From the NCBI GenBank assembly GCA_028278645.1, contig JANQDZ010000030.1:1-38814 (forward strand): a stretch of DNA of 38,814 nt. The letters are read 5' to 3'. The position numbers and the translations under genes were made by a program. The DNA is from Longimicrobiales bacterium (GTDB lineage Bacteria > Gemmatimonadota > Gemmatimonadetes > Longimicrobiales > Gaopeijiaceae). The notes under the pieces were generated by a model. The model ran no database searches. It saw nothing but the letters and a program-made list of their open reading frames with translations, and was not told the origin of the DNA. Shown one piece after another: positions 23,442-32,169 of the stretch (position 1 is its first letter; every line of letters starts with the position of its first letter).

Positions 23442-26159
23442 CTAATCCGCGCGCAGCGCCCCCATCGGTTCCACTTTAGATGCCTTCCTGGCCGGAAAGT
23501 AGCTGGCGAGGACCGAGATGAGTGCCAGGCAGGCCGATGCCGATACCAATCCAAGAGGTTCCAGTGGCTTGACGCCATACAACTCGGCCTCCAGGAAGGC
23601 GGCCACCATCAAAGCCAACGTTGAACCCCATATCAGTCCCATCATGGTCCAGGCCAAACCCTGCCGGACCACAGAACCTAGCACGCGGGCGCGAGATGCT
23701 CCCAGGGCCATACGCACACCGACTTCGCGGGTGCGCTCCGTGACAGACCGCGAAACTACCCCGTAGATCCCCACCGACGCGAGGAGCACTGCCAGACCAG
23801 CGAACGCTCCTAACAAAAGACCCATGATTCGATTGGATGAGAAGGTATCTGTGAAGTAATCATCCATTGTCCGAACGGCCGAGATTGGCTGGAGTGGATC
23901 GAGATCGAGCACTGCTTTTCGGAGTGGCTCGACCAGCCTTTCCGACGGGATCTCGGTCCTGACTGCCAGGAACCGGGTTCCGTCGTCGTGCTCGAAAGGA
24001 AAGTACATCTGAACGGCGGTCTCGCTCCCCGGGACCTGATGCTTCACTGAGCCCACTACACCGACCACCCGAAACCAGTCGGCGTCGGGCCCAGGAGGGC
24101 CCCAGGCGATCCGCTTTCCAATTGGATCCGTGTCGGGCCAATGTCGGTCCGCGAATGCAGCGTCAACGATCGCGACCCGGACGGAGTCCCGACCGTCGCT
24201 ATCCTCGAATAAGCGTCCCCTAAGGAGTGGTATCCTCATGGTCTCATGGTAGTCGGCGCTTATCGCGAAGACATCAGTGAGCTGCCGTTGCCATGCGGTT
24301 GGGGCTTCCTCACCTTCCACCGAGTATCCGTTCCGCCAGGTGGCGTTTCCAAGGGGAAGCGGGCCCACGATCGACGCGGAAACCACCCCTGGCATCGCCG
24401 CTGCTTGATCTCGGAGCCCCAGATAAAACCGAGACTGGTCCCCCGCTTCAGGATACCTGCTTTGGGGCAGCGAAACCCTCAGGGTGAGCACGTTTTCAGT
24501 TTCGAATCCAAGATCAACCCGTGTGAGGAGAAACAGGCTCTGTAGGGCGAGACATGCAACCACTAAGAGGGCCTGGGCGAGCGTGATCTCTGCCACCACA
24601 AGGCGCCGGCGGATCCGCTGCCCGTGGCTGCCGGTCTCGGTTCGCCCGCCCTCCATGATTGAGTTCTGAGGATCCGATCGTGCCGCAAGAACGGCGGGGA
24701 GAACGGCGAAGATCACTCCCGTGGCCAGAGTGACGCCGAGCGCAAAGATGAGAACTGGTGCACTGAGTTCTACGTTTTCGATCCTCGGCACTTCCCCTGT
24801 CAACCAGCGGGTAAGCATCCCGGTGCCTGCGCCGGCCAAACCCACCCCCACCCCCGCTCCAATGAGCCAGAGGAACACACTCTCGGTCAAGAGGAAGCGG
24901 ACGATCCTTCCCCGGGATGCTCCTAGCGCTGCCATCACACCGATTTCTCTCCGGCGTGACGCAGCATCAGCCAGGAGGAGGTTGGCCACATTCGTGCATG
25001 CAATAAGGAGCACAAAGACCACACAAAAGAGGATCGCCCAGAGCAACCCGTCTACAGTTCGAACCACGTACCCGCGGAGTGGACGAATCAAAGCGCGCAG
25101 CCCGGTGTTCGAGTCCGGGTAGGCGGCCTCCAGTCGAGCGCCCAAGGCGTCGAGATCGGCCCGGGCTCGTTCGATAACGACTCCCTGACCAAGACGACCG
25201 ATCACGGCCACTCCCATGCGGCTTCCGCGATCCTCAAGCCATGACTCCTCACTGCAACCGATCGGCACGTACAGGTCAAAACCTTGCCCTGGCGTCGGGA
25301 AGGAGAAGGACTCTGGCATTACCCCGACCACGGTGTAGCTCAGGCCGTCCAGCGTTAGGTTCTGCCCAAGTAAACCGGGATCGGCCCCGAACTGGCTCTC
25401 CCAGAGGCCGAAAGACAGAACCACGGCTCGGGGGCCGCCTGAGAGGTCTTCATTAGCCAGGAAGCCCCTCCCAACAAAGGGAAGGACACCCAGGACATCG
25501 AACATCGATGCCGATACTGCCAACGCCGAAAGACGGATCGGATCGACCTTGCCTGTCAGGTTCATCTCAGATCTCCTGAAGGCGAACATCGATTCGAAGG
25601 AAGATGCTTCTCCTTGCCAGTCGAGGTAATTGGGATAGGAGACTGCGAGAACTGAACCAAGTTCCGGTGCAGTCTCGTGGATTATCACCAACTTGCCTGG
25701 CTCTTCGAAAGGGAGGGGAGCTAGCAGCACACCATTGACGACAGTAAAAATGGCCGTTGTCGCTCCGATTCCGAGGCCCAGAGTTCCTACGACCACGACG
25801 GCAAACCCAGCGCGCCTCTGAAGGCTCCGCACCGCGAGACGGAGATCCTGGGCAAGAATGTCGATCATCGATGGCTTCGCTCCCCCGCCCGGATCCGGTT
25901 TTGGATCCGATCCACGTGGGGCGGACTCTTCTCCCGTCATTCTCAGGCGTAGGGCGACTAAGAACGCGTCCTTCCCGACCTCCAAGTGGTACAGAATCCC
26001 ACCGCTCCACCCCTGGAATCGCGTTTCACGGCGTTGGAGCTGGAGAAACCTGAGAATCTCGCATCCGTTCGCCGTCCAAAACTCCCTCGGATAAAGTGCT
26101 TTGAGGACCCACAGGAACAGGCGCGATGGCCCCGGCCGACCGCCGTCCGAGGTAATCAT
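23442..26159 (-). CDS. Module E ADOP-type permease
   Basis: A 905-residue ADOP permease on the minus strand. Its ATG overlaps the PadR stop (ATGA, 26159-26156). The prefix is of the third kind (FLWVLKALYPREFWTANGCEILRFLQLQRRE). It is followed by a linker rich in Gly, Pro and Asp (about 75-97), longer than in its relatives. First transmembrane helix about 119-146 (LGLGIGATTAIFTVV), FtsX helices from about 375 with EIGVMAALGAS (Met in place of the usual Arg), the second half from about 520, and the final block from about 780 with TEREVG-type RTREVGVRMALGAS. The frame is intact. It points away from modules A-D and F and converges with the propeller gene. Confidence 0.93.
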   Translation of the reverse strand: MITSDGGRPGPSRLFLWVLKALYPREFWTANGCEILRFLQLQRRETRFQGWSGGILYHLEVGKDAFLVALRLRMTGEESAPRGSDPKPDPGGGAKPSMIDILAQDLRLAVRSLQRRAGFAVVVVGTLGLGIGATTAIFTVVNGVLLAPLPFEEPGKLVIIHETAPELGSVLAVSYPNYLDWQGEASSFESMFAFRRSEMNLTGKVDPIRLSALAVSASMFDVLGVLPFVGRGFLANEDLSGGPRAVVLSFGLWESQFGADPGLLGQNLTLDGLSYTVVGVMPESFSFPTPGQGFDLYVPIGCSEESWLEDRGSRMGVAVIGRLGQGVVIERARADLDALGARLEAAYPDSNTGLRALIRPLRGYVVRTVDGLLWAILFCVVFVLLIACTNVANLLLADAASRRREIGVMAALGASRGRIVRFLLTESVFLWLIGAGVGVGLAGAGTGMLTRWLTGEVPRIENVELSAPVLIFALGVTLATGVIFAVLPAVLAARSDPQNSIMEGGRTETGSHGQRIRRRLVVAEITLAQALLVVACLALQSLFLLTRVDLGFETENVLTLRVSLPQSRYPEAGDQSRFYLGLRDQAAAMPGVVSASIVGPLPLGNATWRNGYSVEGEEAPTAWQRQLTDVFAISADYHETMRIPLLRGRLFEDSDGRDSVRVAIVDAAFADRHWPDTDPIGKRIAWGPPGPDADWFRVVGVVGSVKHQVPGSETAVQMYFPFEHDDGTRFLAVRTEIPSERLVEPLRKAVLDLDPLQPISAVRTMDDYFTDTFSSNRIMGLLLGAFAGLAVLLASVGIYGVVSRSVTERTREVGVRMALGASRARVLGSVVRQGLAWTMMGLIWGSTLALMVAAFLEAELYGVKPLEPLGLVSASACLALISVLASYFPARKASKVEPMGALRAD

Positions 26160-26521
26160 GAGCTGTTCCGGCGGGAGGTTGAAAGCCCCGCTGCGTATGC
26201 GAGGTCCAAATCCGTTTCCAACCGCTCAAGTTCGGCTAGGAGCACCGTTCGCCCCAACGAAGTCAGTTCGTAAAAACGCCACCGGTTGGTCGCCTCTCCG
26301 GGGGTTTCTCGGCCGGCAGTTTCGGCGACGAGTCCGGAGTGGTTCAACCTCTGGATTGCCGCATAGAGTGTACCGGCTCCGAGGCGCAAGATCCCTCCAG
26401 TTCGTTCCTCTACTTCGCGTTTTATGCCGTAGCCGTGTTTAACCCCCCGGTGGAGGCTTAGGAGGATGTGGAAGGTGACCGGGGTCAGGGGTATGAACCG
26501 CTCGGGTTGGAACTCGGGCAT
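26156..26521 (-). CDS. PadR-family regulator of module E
   Basis: A 121-residue PadR repressor from ATG 26521, which has GAGG six bases upstream; an in-frame GTG at 26533 lacks a ribosome site. The core reads IPLTPVTFHILLSLHRGVKHGYGIKREVEE, then LGAGTLYAAIQRLNHSGLVAET and RWRFYELTSLGRTVLL, the class shared with modules C, D and G. The gene overlaps its permease by 4 bp. Two overlapping palindromes cover the presumed transcription start just upstream, so it very likely represses its own operon. Confidence 0.92.
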   Translation of the reverse strand: MPEFQPERFIPLTPVTFHILLSLHRGVKHGYGIKREVEERTGGILRLGAGTLYAAIQRLNHSGLVAETAGRETPGEATNRWRFYELTSLGRTVLLAELERLETDLDLAYAAGLSTSRRNSS

Positions 26522-26533
26522 GTTTGGCCTCAC

Positions 26534-26877
26534 ATTATCGACGGTCGATTATCGATGGTCGATAATATAGTCTGCTAGGCGCCTGGCGGAAAGGACTGAC
26601 AGGTGCTGATTGGTGTGGATCGGGAGCCCGGCTGAGGGGAGAATGGGCCTCTCATCCTTCCTCACCTCCTCAACCCTTCTCACGGGCTTCGCTGCGCTTG
26701 TTTCCGAACCACAGCATCGGCCGCATCGAGAAGCTCTATCTGACTTTGACCGAGATTCCGCAAGGCCCGCCCGACAGGAGATTGGATCGCGAGACGACCG
26801 AGGAAGGCTGGACCCTTGGAGTGGGGCGCGGGGTGATCGGATGGACCTCCTTGACAGGGAGGGGACGAAGGGGAGGG
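26534..26877. other. Divergent gap between module E and the IS3 relic
   Basis: Apart from the module E operators at its left edge I see no gene. The stretch 26698-26877 is in frame with the transposase relic that follows, but its sequence does not resemble transposase. Confidence 0.3.
26535..26569 (-). promoter_or_regulatory. Operator pair and -10 box of module E
   Basis: TTATCGA-N3-TCGATAA occurs as a perfect palindrome at 26549-26565 and, with one mismatch, at 26535-26551, the two offset by exactly 14 bases and sharing three. On the minus strand a -10-like TATATT (26569-26564) overlaps the upstream edge, so the operators sit over the transcription start and leader. The -35 region is poor (TTTCCG at 17 bases). 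Confidence 0.65.
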
Positions 26878-27180
26878 GAGCGGCTGAAGTGGGTGGTGGC
26901 AGACCTGACGCTGGACAAGGACATGCTCCGGGAGGCTCTTCAAAAAGTGGTGAGGCCGGCGGTTTACCGGGAATTGGCGGCCTGGGTTAGGACTGCCTTC
27001 CAGACCTCGAAGACTCTCAAGGGCGGCCGGAAGAATAGCGGGAAGACTATAACAACGTTCGATCCCACAGCAGCTTAGGCGACCGACCACCAGCCCACTT
27101 CGGGGTTGGTGGCCGCTTCACTCCCGGCCCAGATAGGCCAAAACCCTAGCTCTTCATATGGACTCGCTTTTGGGACACCT
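26878..27180 (+). mobile_element. Internally deleted IS3-family element (remnant)
   Basis: The plus frame reads ERLKWVVADLTLDKDMLREAL, then VRPAVYRELAAWVRTAFQTS, which is the OrfA end and OrfB beginning of IS3-type transposases. At about 27006, in another frame, it joins LEDSQGRPEE-stop-REDYNNVRSHSSLGDRPPAHF, the very C-terminus of OrfB. The whole DDE catalytic core (roughly 200 residues) is missing, and the usual Trp codon before REDYN is a stop. The DNA after it, ending in TGGACTCGCTTTTGGGA (about 27160), matches the tail of the remnant at 32170-32490. It is dead. Confidence 0.7.
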
Positions 27181-27458
27181 TCCTCATTCTCCTCACCGCC
27201 TTGTTCGGCTCGAAAGCCAAGCATGCCACCGCCTCTTCCGACAGGAGACCAAGGCAGGGTCGGCAGCGAGTCACTAGTGGTCTGTTGGCTGGCCATTGGC
27301 CCCCACCGCTTGATGGACCCGGCGTTCGCGATCCCGGGCCAGGTAGGCTGGCTGAAGCAAGTAACCGTGTTTGGTCTTCATGGTCCTCCCGTTCAGCGGG
27401 GATAGGTTGAAGGACCCAATGGCTTCCCGAACAAAACTCCTTGACCTTCCGAACATTT
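27181..27458. other. Gap upstream of module F
   Basis: No gene supported. The last 20 bases contain a possible -35 box, TTGACC (27441-27446), 18 bases from TAATTG (27465-27470), which lies inside the first operator repeat. Confidence 0.3.
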
Positions 27459-27506
27459 TACCCCTAATTGAAGTACCCCTCATTGAATTAGGGTAACCAA
27501 TATTGG
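27459..27506 (+). promoter_or_regulatory. Operator candidate of module F
   Basis: TACCCCTAATTGAA (27459-27472) is repeated as TACCCCTCATTGAA (27474-27487) with a 15-base period and one mismatch. It is followed by AATTAGGGTA (27486-27495), an inverted near-copy of the first half. A separate perfect 10-base palindrome, CCAATATTGG, lies at 27497-27506. The block ends about 40 bases before the PadR start and is the likely site of autoregulation. Confidence 0.5.
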
Positions 27507-27547
27507 TGCGCTTCGACAGCCGAGACTGCTCTAGGGAGACACACACA

Positions 27548-27880
27548 ATGGCAGGCAGCAACCTTTTCACAGGGACCCTGGACCTCCTGATGCTTCAAGC
27601 TATCAAGAACGGGCCCAAGCACGGGTATGGCATTGGAAAGTGGCTTGCCGAGCGGACCGAAGGAGAGGTGGACCCGGATGAAGGTGCTCTTTACTCCTCA
27701 CTTCATCGTCTGGAAAGGAAACGCCAGATCGAGGGGGATTGGGGGGAGACCGAGAATGGGCGCAGGGCTCGTTTCTATTCTCTCACGAGTAAGGGGCGAA
27801 AGACGCTTGGAAAGGAGGTGACCCGCTGGGAGCGGCACGCCAGGGCCGTATTCGCTGTCCTGCGTCACGAGGAGCAGTGA
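27548..27880 (+). CDS. PadR-family regulator of module F
   Basis: A 110-residue PadR repressor starting at ATG 27548 (GGGAGA about 10 bases upstream). The frame extends 15 codons upstream, but only this start gives a normal PadR N-terminus: LFTGTLDLLMLQAIKNGPKHGYGIGKWLAE. The recognition region is DEGALYSSLHRLERKRQIEGDW and the wing is GRRARFYSLTSKGRKTL. It is closest in pattern to the module B PadR (GTLxxLxL, GALYxxLHR, GRRARxYxLT), and its permease likewise has a prefix-1 domain. The permease ATG follows 4 bases after the stop. Confidence 0.92.
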   Translation: MAGSNLFTGTLDLLMLQAIKNGPKHGYGIGKWLAERTEGEVDPDEGALYSSLHRLERKRQIEGDWGETENGRRARFYSLTSKGRKTLGKEVTRWERHARAVFAVLRHEEQ

Positions 27881-27884
27881 TCCA

Positions 27885-30593
27885 ATGAAGCGGATCTTCA
27901 GGGCCCGGGATTTTCAACCTCATGCTGATCAGGATCTCTCTGAAGAACTCCAAGCCCACCTGGAGCTCAAGGTAGACGACCTGGTCAAACAGGGAATCCC
28001 CGAGGAGGAAGCGAGGGAGGTGGCTCGCCGCTCCATGGAACGAGGGCAAGGGGCGCACGCCACAGCCGCGCCTCATGCCCGCACCAACCTGCGGCGCAGG
28101 CTCTTGCTCGGTGGCGTTGAAGACTTTGTTCTAGACCTACGGCTAACACTCCGAACCTTCAGAAAATCCCCTGGATTCTGGGCGGTCTCGGTGCTTTCCC
28201 TGGCGGTAGGCATCGGGGTGAACTCCGCTGTGTTTACGGCGATCCACGGCGTGTGGTTTGCCCCCGTACCCGGCATGGTTGACCAACACAGACTCGTGGA
28301 TATGGTGCCCGTGACCGACGGACGGGACCATTGGCAGTGGGCTTTTCCAGACTTTGAAGTCGTGAGAGATACCGAAACCCCTCTGATGGCCATCTCAGCC
28401 TGGGCAGAGGGGTACGCCACAATCGGGGAGGAGACGACGCGGAGTGAGCGGGCCTTGGTGGGTTATGTCACTTCAGACTACTTCCTCGTTCATGGAGCCC
28501 AACCCTCGCTTGGCCGCGGGTTTTCCGCATCTGACGATGAGATCGCTGGAGAGAACCGGGTGGCAATTCTGAGCCATCGGATGTGGAAAGACCGATTTGA
28601 TGGTCTGCCGGGGGTCCTGGGGGAGTTCCTGGTCATAGACGGAAACGCCTACACCGTGGTTGGGGTGGCTCCGGAGGGGTTCCGTGGAGCAAGGGTCAAC
28701 CTATGGAGCCTCGACCTGTGGCTACCGTTGTCCGAGCATCCAGAAGCAACCAATGACGGATCTCCTTTTCACAACAGGACTGAGTCCACGGTCCAGGTGC
28801 TTGGACGCCTTCGTGAGGATGCTACAGTTTCGGGGGCCCAGGCGGCCCTTCGGACTGTGTTCGCCAACCTGGAGCGGGACTTCCCAGAATCCAATGAAGG
28901 GAGAACGGTAAAGGCGGTCCGATTCGGGAGGTTCCCAGCCCAGAATCGGGACCTGGATGCTTTCGCTGTGGTCGGGGTCTGTGGGCTTTTCACAATCCTT
29001 TTGCTCATCATCTGTGGGAATCTGGCTGGTATGGCTATGGCCAGGGCCATAACCCGCGAGAGGGAGCTCGGTGTGAGACTCGCTCTTGGCGCGAGCCGAT
29101 CCCGCTTGATGCGGCTCCTGATGTTGGAGGCCGGAGTTCTTTCCGTCGTTGGTGGAGCGGTTGGAGTGATCCTTTCTGTCTTGGTCATGTCTCGCGTATC
29201 CCCGATGGACCTCAATATCACGGCCCCCGGGGCTGCCTTCGAGCCCAGCGGATGGATGTTGGTCCTGTCTTTGGCCCTCTCTTTCGTCGCGGCCATGGCT
29301 TTTGGGCTCCTTCCCGCCGTGCGCTTTAGTCGTCCAGAGCTGATGTCGGCCCTGAAAGACGATAGCGGTGCCGGCGGCTGGCGCGTCGGGAGATTCCAGC
29401 GTTATGCCTCAAGCCTACAGACCGGGGCGGCCTTCCTCCTTCTCCTCCTAGGTGTCCTGTTTTTCCGATCGTTGACCACCCTCAACGAAGAAGAGATCGG
29501 TTTTCAACCCGACGGGGCGATTGTCGCGGACTTCGGGACCGGAGGGCCGTTCCTGAGTTTTCTTGACCCGTCGGAACAAGGCTTCCCGAGTCCGGCGGAG
29601 GGTGGGTACACCTTGGTGGACCGCTTGATTGAGAACCTCGGCTCAGTGCCCGGGGTTTCGGCTGTTGCTCTTTCCAACGGGTTTCCGCTGGACCGGTCGG
29701 GAGCTTACCTCTCGGTGCGGCCCTCGGGCCAAGCGGGCACTGATTCGGTGGGCGTCATGGTTGAGTGGACCCGCGCCACGGAGGGGTACTTCTCCGTCAT
29801 CGGCTCTCCGATACTCCAGGGGAGGGGAATACTCCGCTCCGACGATTTGGACTCCTCCCCGATCGCCGTAGTTAGCCGGTCATTCGCGGATCGGCTCTGG
29901 CCTGGGCTAGACCCACTAGGCCAACAATTCACCCAGGTCGGCGGCGATGGCCAGCGCCCATGGACTGTCGTCGGTGTGATAGGTGCGACTGCAGCAAGCC
30001 GAGCCACAGAGGACCTCCCACAGGTTTATCTATCTCTGATGCAGTCGACCCGCCCCGTGTTCGCGATCGTCCTCCGATCGGAGTCGGACCCCAGCGCTTT
30101 GGTCGCGCCGATACGTGAGGCGGTATGGTCGGTTGATCCCTCCTTGCCGGCCCCAAGAGTGATGCCGGTAAGAACGGTGGTTGGTTGGGCCACTCAAACT
30201 CAGACCTCTGGCGTCCAGCTGGCAGGTGGCCTCGGCCTGATTGTGCTTCTCCTTGCGTCGATTGGTATCTACGGGGTGGTGGGACAGACGGTGGCCGCAA
30301 GGACCAGGGAGATAGGGGTGCGAATCGCAATGGGAGCCTCCTGCGGTGCAGTCGTCCGGGGGGTGGTGCTAGACGCCTACCGCACGGTTGGACCCGGGAT
30401 GTTCTTTGGCGGCATCCTGGCCGCCGCCACCGTCGGCGTGCTCCGGTCAACGTTCCTCGGATTGAGCCCGGTCGATGTGCCCTCCTTCGTCTCCGCGACC
30501 GGCCTGGTTTTAACGGTCGTGGCCTTGGCGAGTCTCGGGCCCGCCCTCAAAGGGGCCCGGATCATGCCCATGGATGCTCTGAGGAACGAATGA
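27885..30593 (+). CDS. Module F ADOP-type permease
   Basis: A 902-residue ADOP permease. ATG 27885 lies 4 bases after the PadR stop, with GAGGAG inside the PadR end. Residues 15-55 form a prefix-1 domain (QDLSEELQAHLELKVDDLVK, then QGIPEEEAREVARRS), as in module B. First transmembrane helix about 99-125 (LAVGIGVNSAVFTAI), a periplasmic MacB-like domain, FtsX helices from about 362 with ELGVRLALGAS, the second half from about 510 (FLLLLLGVLFFRSLT), and the final block from about 778 with EIGVRIAMGAS. No ATPase. A serine hydrolase gene follows 260 bases later on the same strand, separated by a hairpin. Confidence 0.93.
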   Translation: MKRIFRARDFQPHADQDLSEELQAHLELKVDDLVKQGIPEEEAREVARRSMERGQGAHATAAPHARTNLRRRLLLGGVEDFVLDLRLTLRTFRKSPGFWAVSVLSLAVGIGVNSAVFTAIHGVWFAPVPGMVDQHRLVDMVPVTDGRDHWQWAFPDFEVVRDTETPLMAISAWAEGYATIGEETTRSERALVGYVTSDYFLVHGAQPSLGRGFSASDDEIAGENRVAILSHRMWKDRFDGLPGVLGEFLVIDGNAYTVVGVAPEGFRGARVNLWSLDLWLPLSEHPEATNDGSPFHNRTESTVQVLGRLREDATVSGAQAALRTVFANLERDFPESNEGRTVKAVRFGRFPAQNRDLDAFAVVGVCGLFTILLLIICGNLAGMAMARAITRERELGVRLALGASRSRLMRLLMLEAGVLSVVGGAVGVILSVLVMSRVSPMDLNITAPGAAFEPSGWMLVLSLALSFVAAMAFGLLPAVRFSRPELMSALKDDSGAGGWRVGRFQRYASSLQTGAAFLLLLLGVLFFRSLTTLNEEEIGFQPDGAIVADFGTGGPFLSFLDPSEQGFPSPAEGGYTLVDRLIENLGSVPGVSAVALSNGFPLDRSGAYLSVRPSGQAGTDSVGVMVEWTRATEGYFSVIGSPILQGRGILRSDDLDSSPIAVVSRSFADRLWPGLDPLGQQFTQVGGDGQRPWTVVGVIGATAASRATEDLPQVYLSLMQSTRPVFAIVLRSESDPSALVAPIREAVWSVDPSLPAPRVMPVRTVVGWATQTQTSGVQLAGGLGLIVLLLASIGIYGVVGQTVAARTREIGVRIAMGASCGAVVRGVVLDAYRTVGPGMFFGGILAAATVGVLRSTFLGLSPVDVPSFVSATGLVLTVVALASLGPALKGARIMPMDALRNE

Positions 30594-30618
30594 GGCCCTA
30601 CCCCGATGTAGAAACCGT

Positions 30619-30659
30619 CGGGAGGTTCATCCACTCTGCGCTTCTCGATCAACCTCCCG
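30619..30659 (+). other. Hairpin downstream of module F
   Basis: CGGGAGGTT (30619-30627) pairs with AACCTCCCG (30651-30659); inside, after one mismatch, ATC pairs with GAT. The hairpin starts 26 bases after the permease stop. There is no T-run, so it may stabilise the mRNA end, act as a Rho-related boundary or be a DNA site. The function is unknown. Confidence 0.4.
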
Positions 30660-30852
30660 CGGCCGGTCTTCGGTCGTCGATCGGATCGGGAGAACCGGGG
30701 ATAGACGGGGACGGATTGTGAATCCCCAAGTGTCCAACCTGAGGAGACCACCCTTTGGTGGGCAGAGGCGGACGAACGAACCATCGAAGTTCTGGACCAG
30801 ACGGCCGTCCTCTTGGCTGGTCCGGTACAAACCAAAGAACGGGCTATTCAGC

Positions 30853-31995
30853 ATGCGGCATCGGAAAACCCTCATCTTCTTGACTTGTCTCGGCAGTGTC
30901 CTTCCGAACTTCTCCTGTCAGAGGACCTCCACCCCAACCGATCCCACCGCCACAACTCTCGAAGAGGAGGTTAGGGAGATCTCGGGCCCATATATCCGCG
31001 TCGGCGCCATGGTGGGTATCATCGACGGAAGTGGGTCGAAGCGAGTCTTTTCTTTCGGAACCAAGGCGGTCGGGACGGAAGATCCCCCGGATTCCAACAC
31101 CGTTTTCGAGATTGGCTCGGTTACAAAGACCTTTACGGCAACACTCCTTGCCGAAATGCATCGGCGGGGCCTCCTGTCAACGGCTTTGGCCCAGAGTTAC
31201 CTGCCCGAAACAGGAGTCATCCTCCCCACGAGGGACGGGGTGCCCATCACGCTCTTTCATCTGGCGACCCATCAATCGGGAATTCCCAGCGCGCCTCACC
31301 TGGATCCCGTTTCTGGGTATCCTCTCCCCGAGGGTTTTGACTCCTCAAGACCCTATTCAGCCTATACGTTCGATCACCTGTATGAATACCTCAGCGATTA
31401 TTGCAGCCTAAGCTTCACACCTGGTACGTGGTGGGAATACTCCAATACTGGGGTGGGCCTTCTCGGCCACATCCTCGGCCGAGCCGACGGTACCTCCTTC
31501 CGGGTCGCCCTCCAGCGATACGTGTTAAACGAACTCGGAATGACGAACACCGATGTGGCTCCGGTACCGGCAACCCCTGGGAACGTGGCCAAAGGACATG
31601 ATTCTCGGCTCGAACCGGCGCCCGACTTTATTGCATCGGATATCTACCAAGGTGCGGGAAGCATCCGATCTTCGATGCAGGACATGCTCCGGTTTCTGGA
31701 AGCGCAAATCGGAATCCGTGAGACCCCCCTCGAAGCGGCAATAGAGTTCTCCCATCAGCCGGTCCTCCACCAGGGTAGCCTAGGTGAGCAAGCACTTGCT
31801 TGGTACATCAAGAAACTGGATGACGGCCGGGAAATGGTCTACTCAGGTGGGGACACCTATGGGTATTCGGCATTCGTTGGTTTCAACAAAGCGGAGCGGA
31901 CCGGTGTAGTGGTCCTCCTCAACTATCAAGGCAACGTGAAACAACTAGAAATGGGCCAAGAGCTCTTGGAGGCCATTCATCGGTACCTTGGCTAG
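30853..31995 (+). CDS. Class C beta-lactamase-like serine hydrolase
   Basis: A 380-residue secreted hydrolase of the beta-lactamase/DD-peptidase fold. I chose ATG 30853 over the GTG at 30718 because it gives a signal-like N-terminus (MRHRKTLIFLTCLGSVLPNFSC). The catalytic SxxK is Ser89-Val-Thr-Lys92 in FEIGSVTKTFTATLLAEMH; the YxN motif is Tyr196-Ser-Asn in WWEYSNTGVGLLG. The third motif, usually H/KTG, is replaced by Tyr330-Ser-Gly-Gly in MVYSGGDTYGYSAF, so it is probably an esterase, peptidase or D-amino-acid hydrolase rather than a beta-lactamase. A Cys in the signal region could make it a lipoprotein, but the lipobox is poor. The ribosome site is weak. Confidence 0.88.
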   Translation: MRHRKTLIFLTCLGSVLPNFSCQRTSTPTDPTATTLEEEVREISGPYIRVGAMVGIIDGSGSKRVFSFGTKAVGTEDPPDSNTVFEIGSVTKTFTATLLAEMHRRGLLSTALAQSYLPETGVILPTRDGVPITLFHLATHQSGIPSAPHLDPVSGYPLPEGFDSSRPYSAYTFDHLYEYLSDYCSLSFTPGTWWEYSNTGVGLLGHILGRADGTSFRVALQRYVLNELGMTNTDVAPVPATPGNVAKGHDSRLEPAPDFIASDIYQGAGSIRSSMQDMLRFLEAQIGIRETPLEAAIEFSHQPVLHQGSLGEQALAWYIKKLDDGREMVYSGGDTYGYSAFVGFNKAERTGVVVLLNYQGNVKQLEMGQELLEAIHRYLG

Positions 31996-32169
31996 AAACA
32001 GCGCCCCTGAAGATTCCAAGAGCAGTCCTTCCCCGGTAATACTGCCCTTGTCTACTGCGAGGGAAGCTAGGCATGGGGCACTGCTGGCCCTCAAGCGCAA
32101 CCTGGCGAGGCGAAGCAAGAATGCTGTGGTGAGGGTGAAGAGGCAGGAGGCGAAGGGACCCGGGGAACC

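Noticed and set aside
23281-23445. A 54-residue ORF with a good ribosome site
   Set aside because: The composition is non-descript and it runs into the 3' end of the module E permease on the other strand. The purine-rich ribosome site can occur by chance in this GC-rich DNA.
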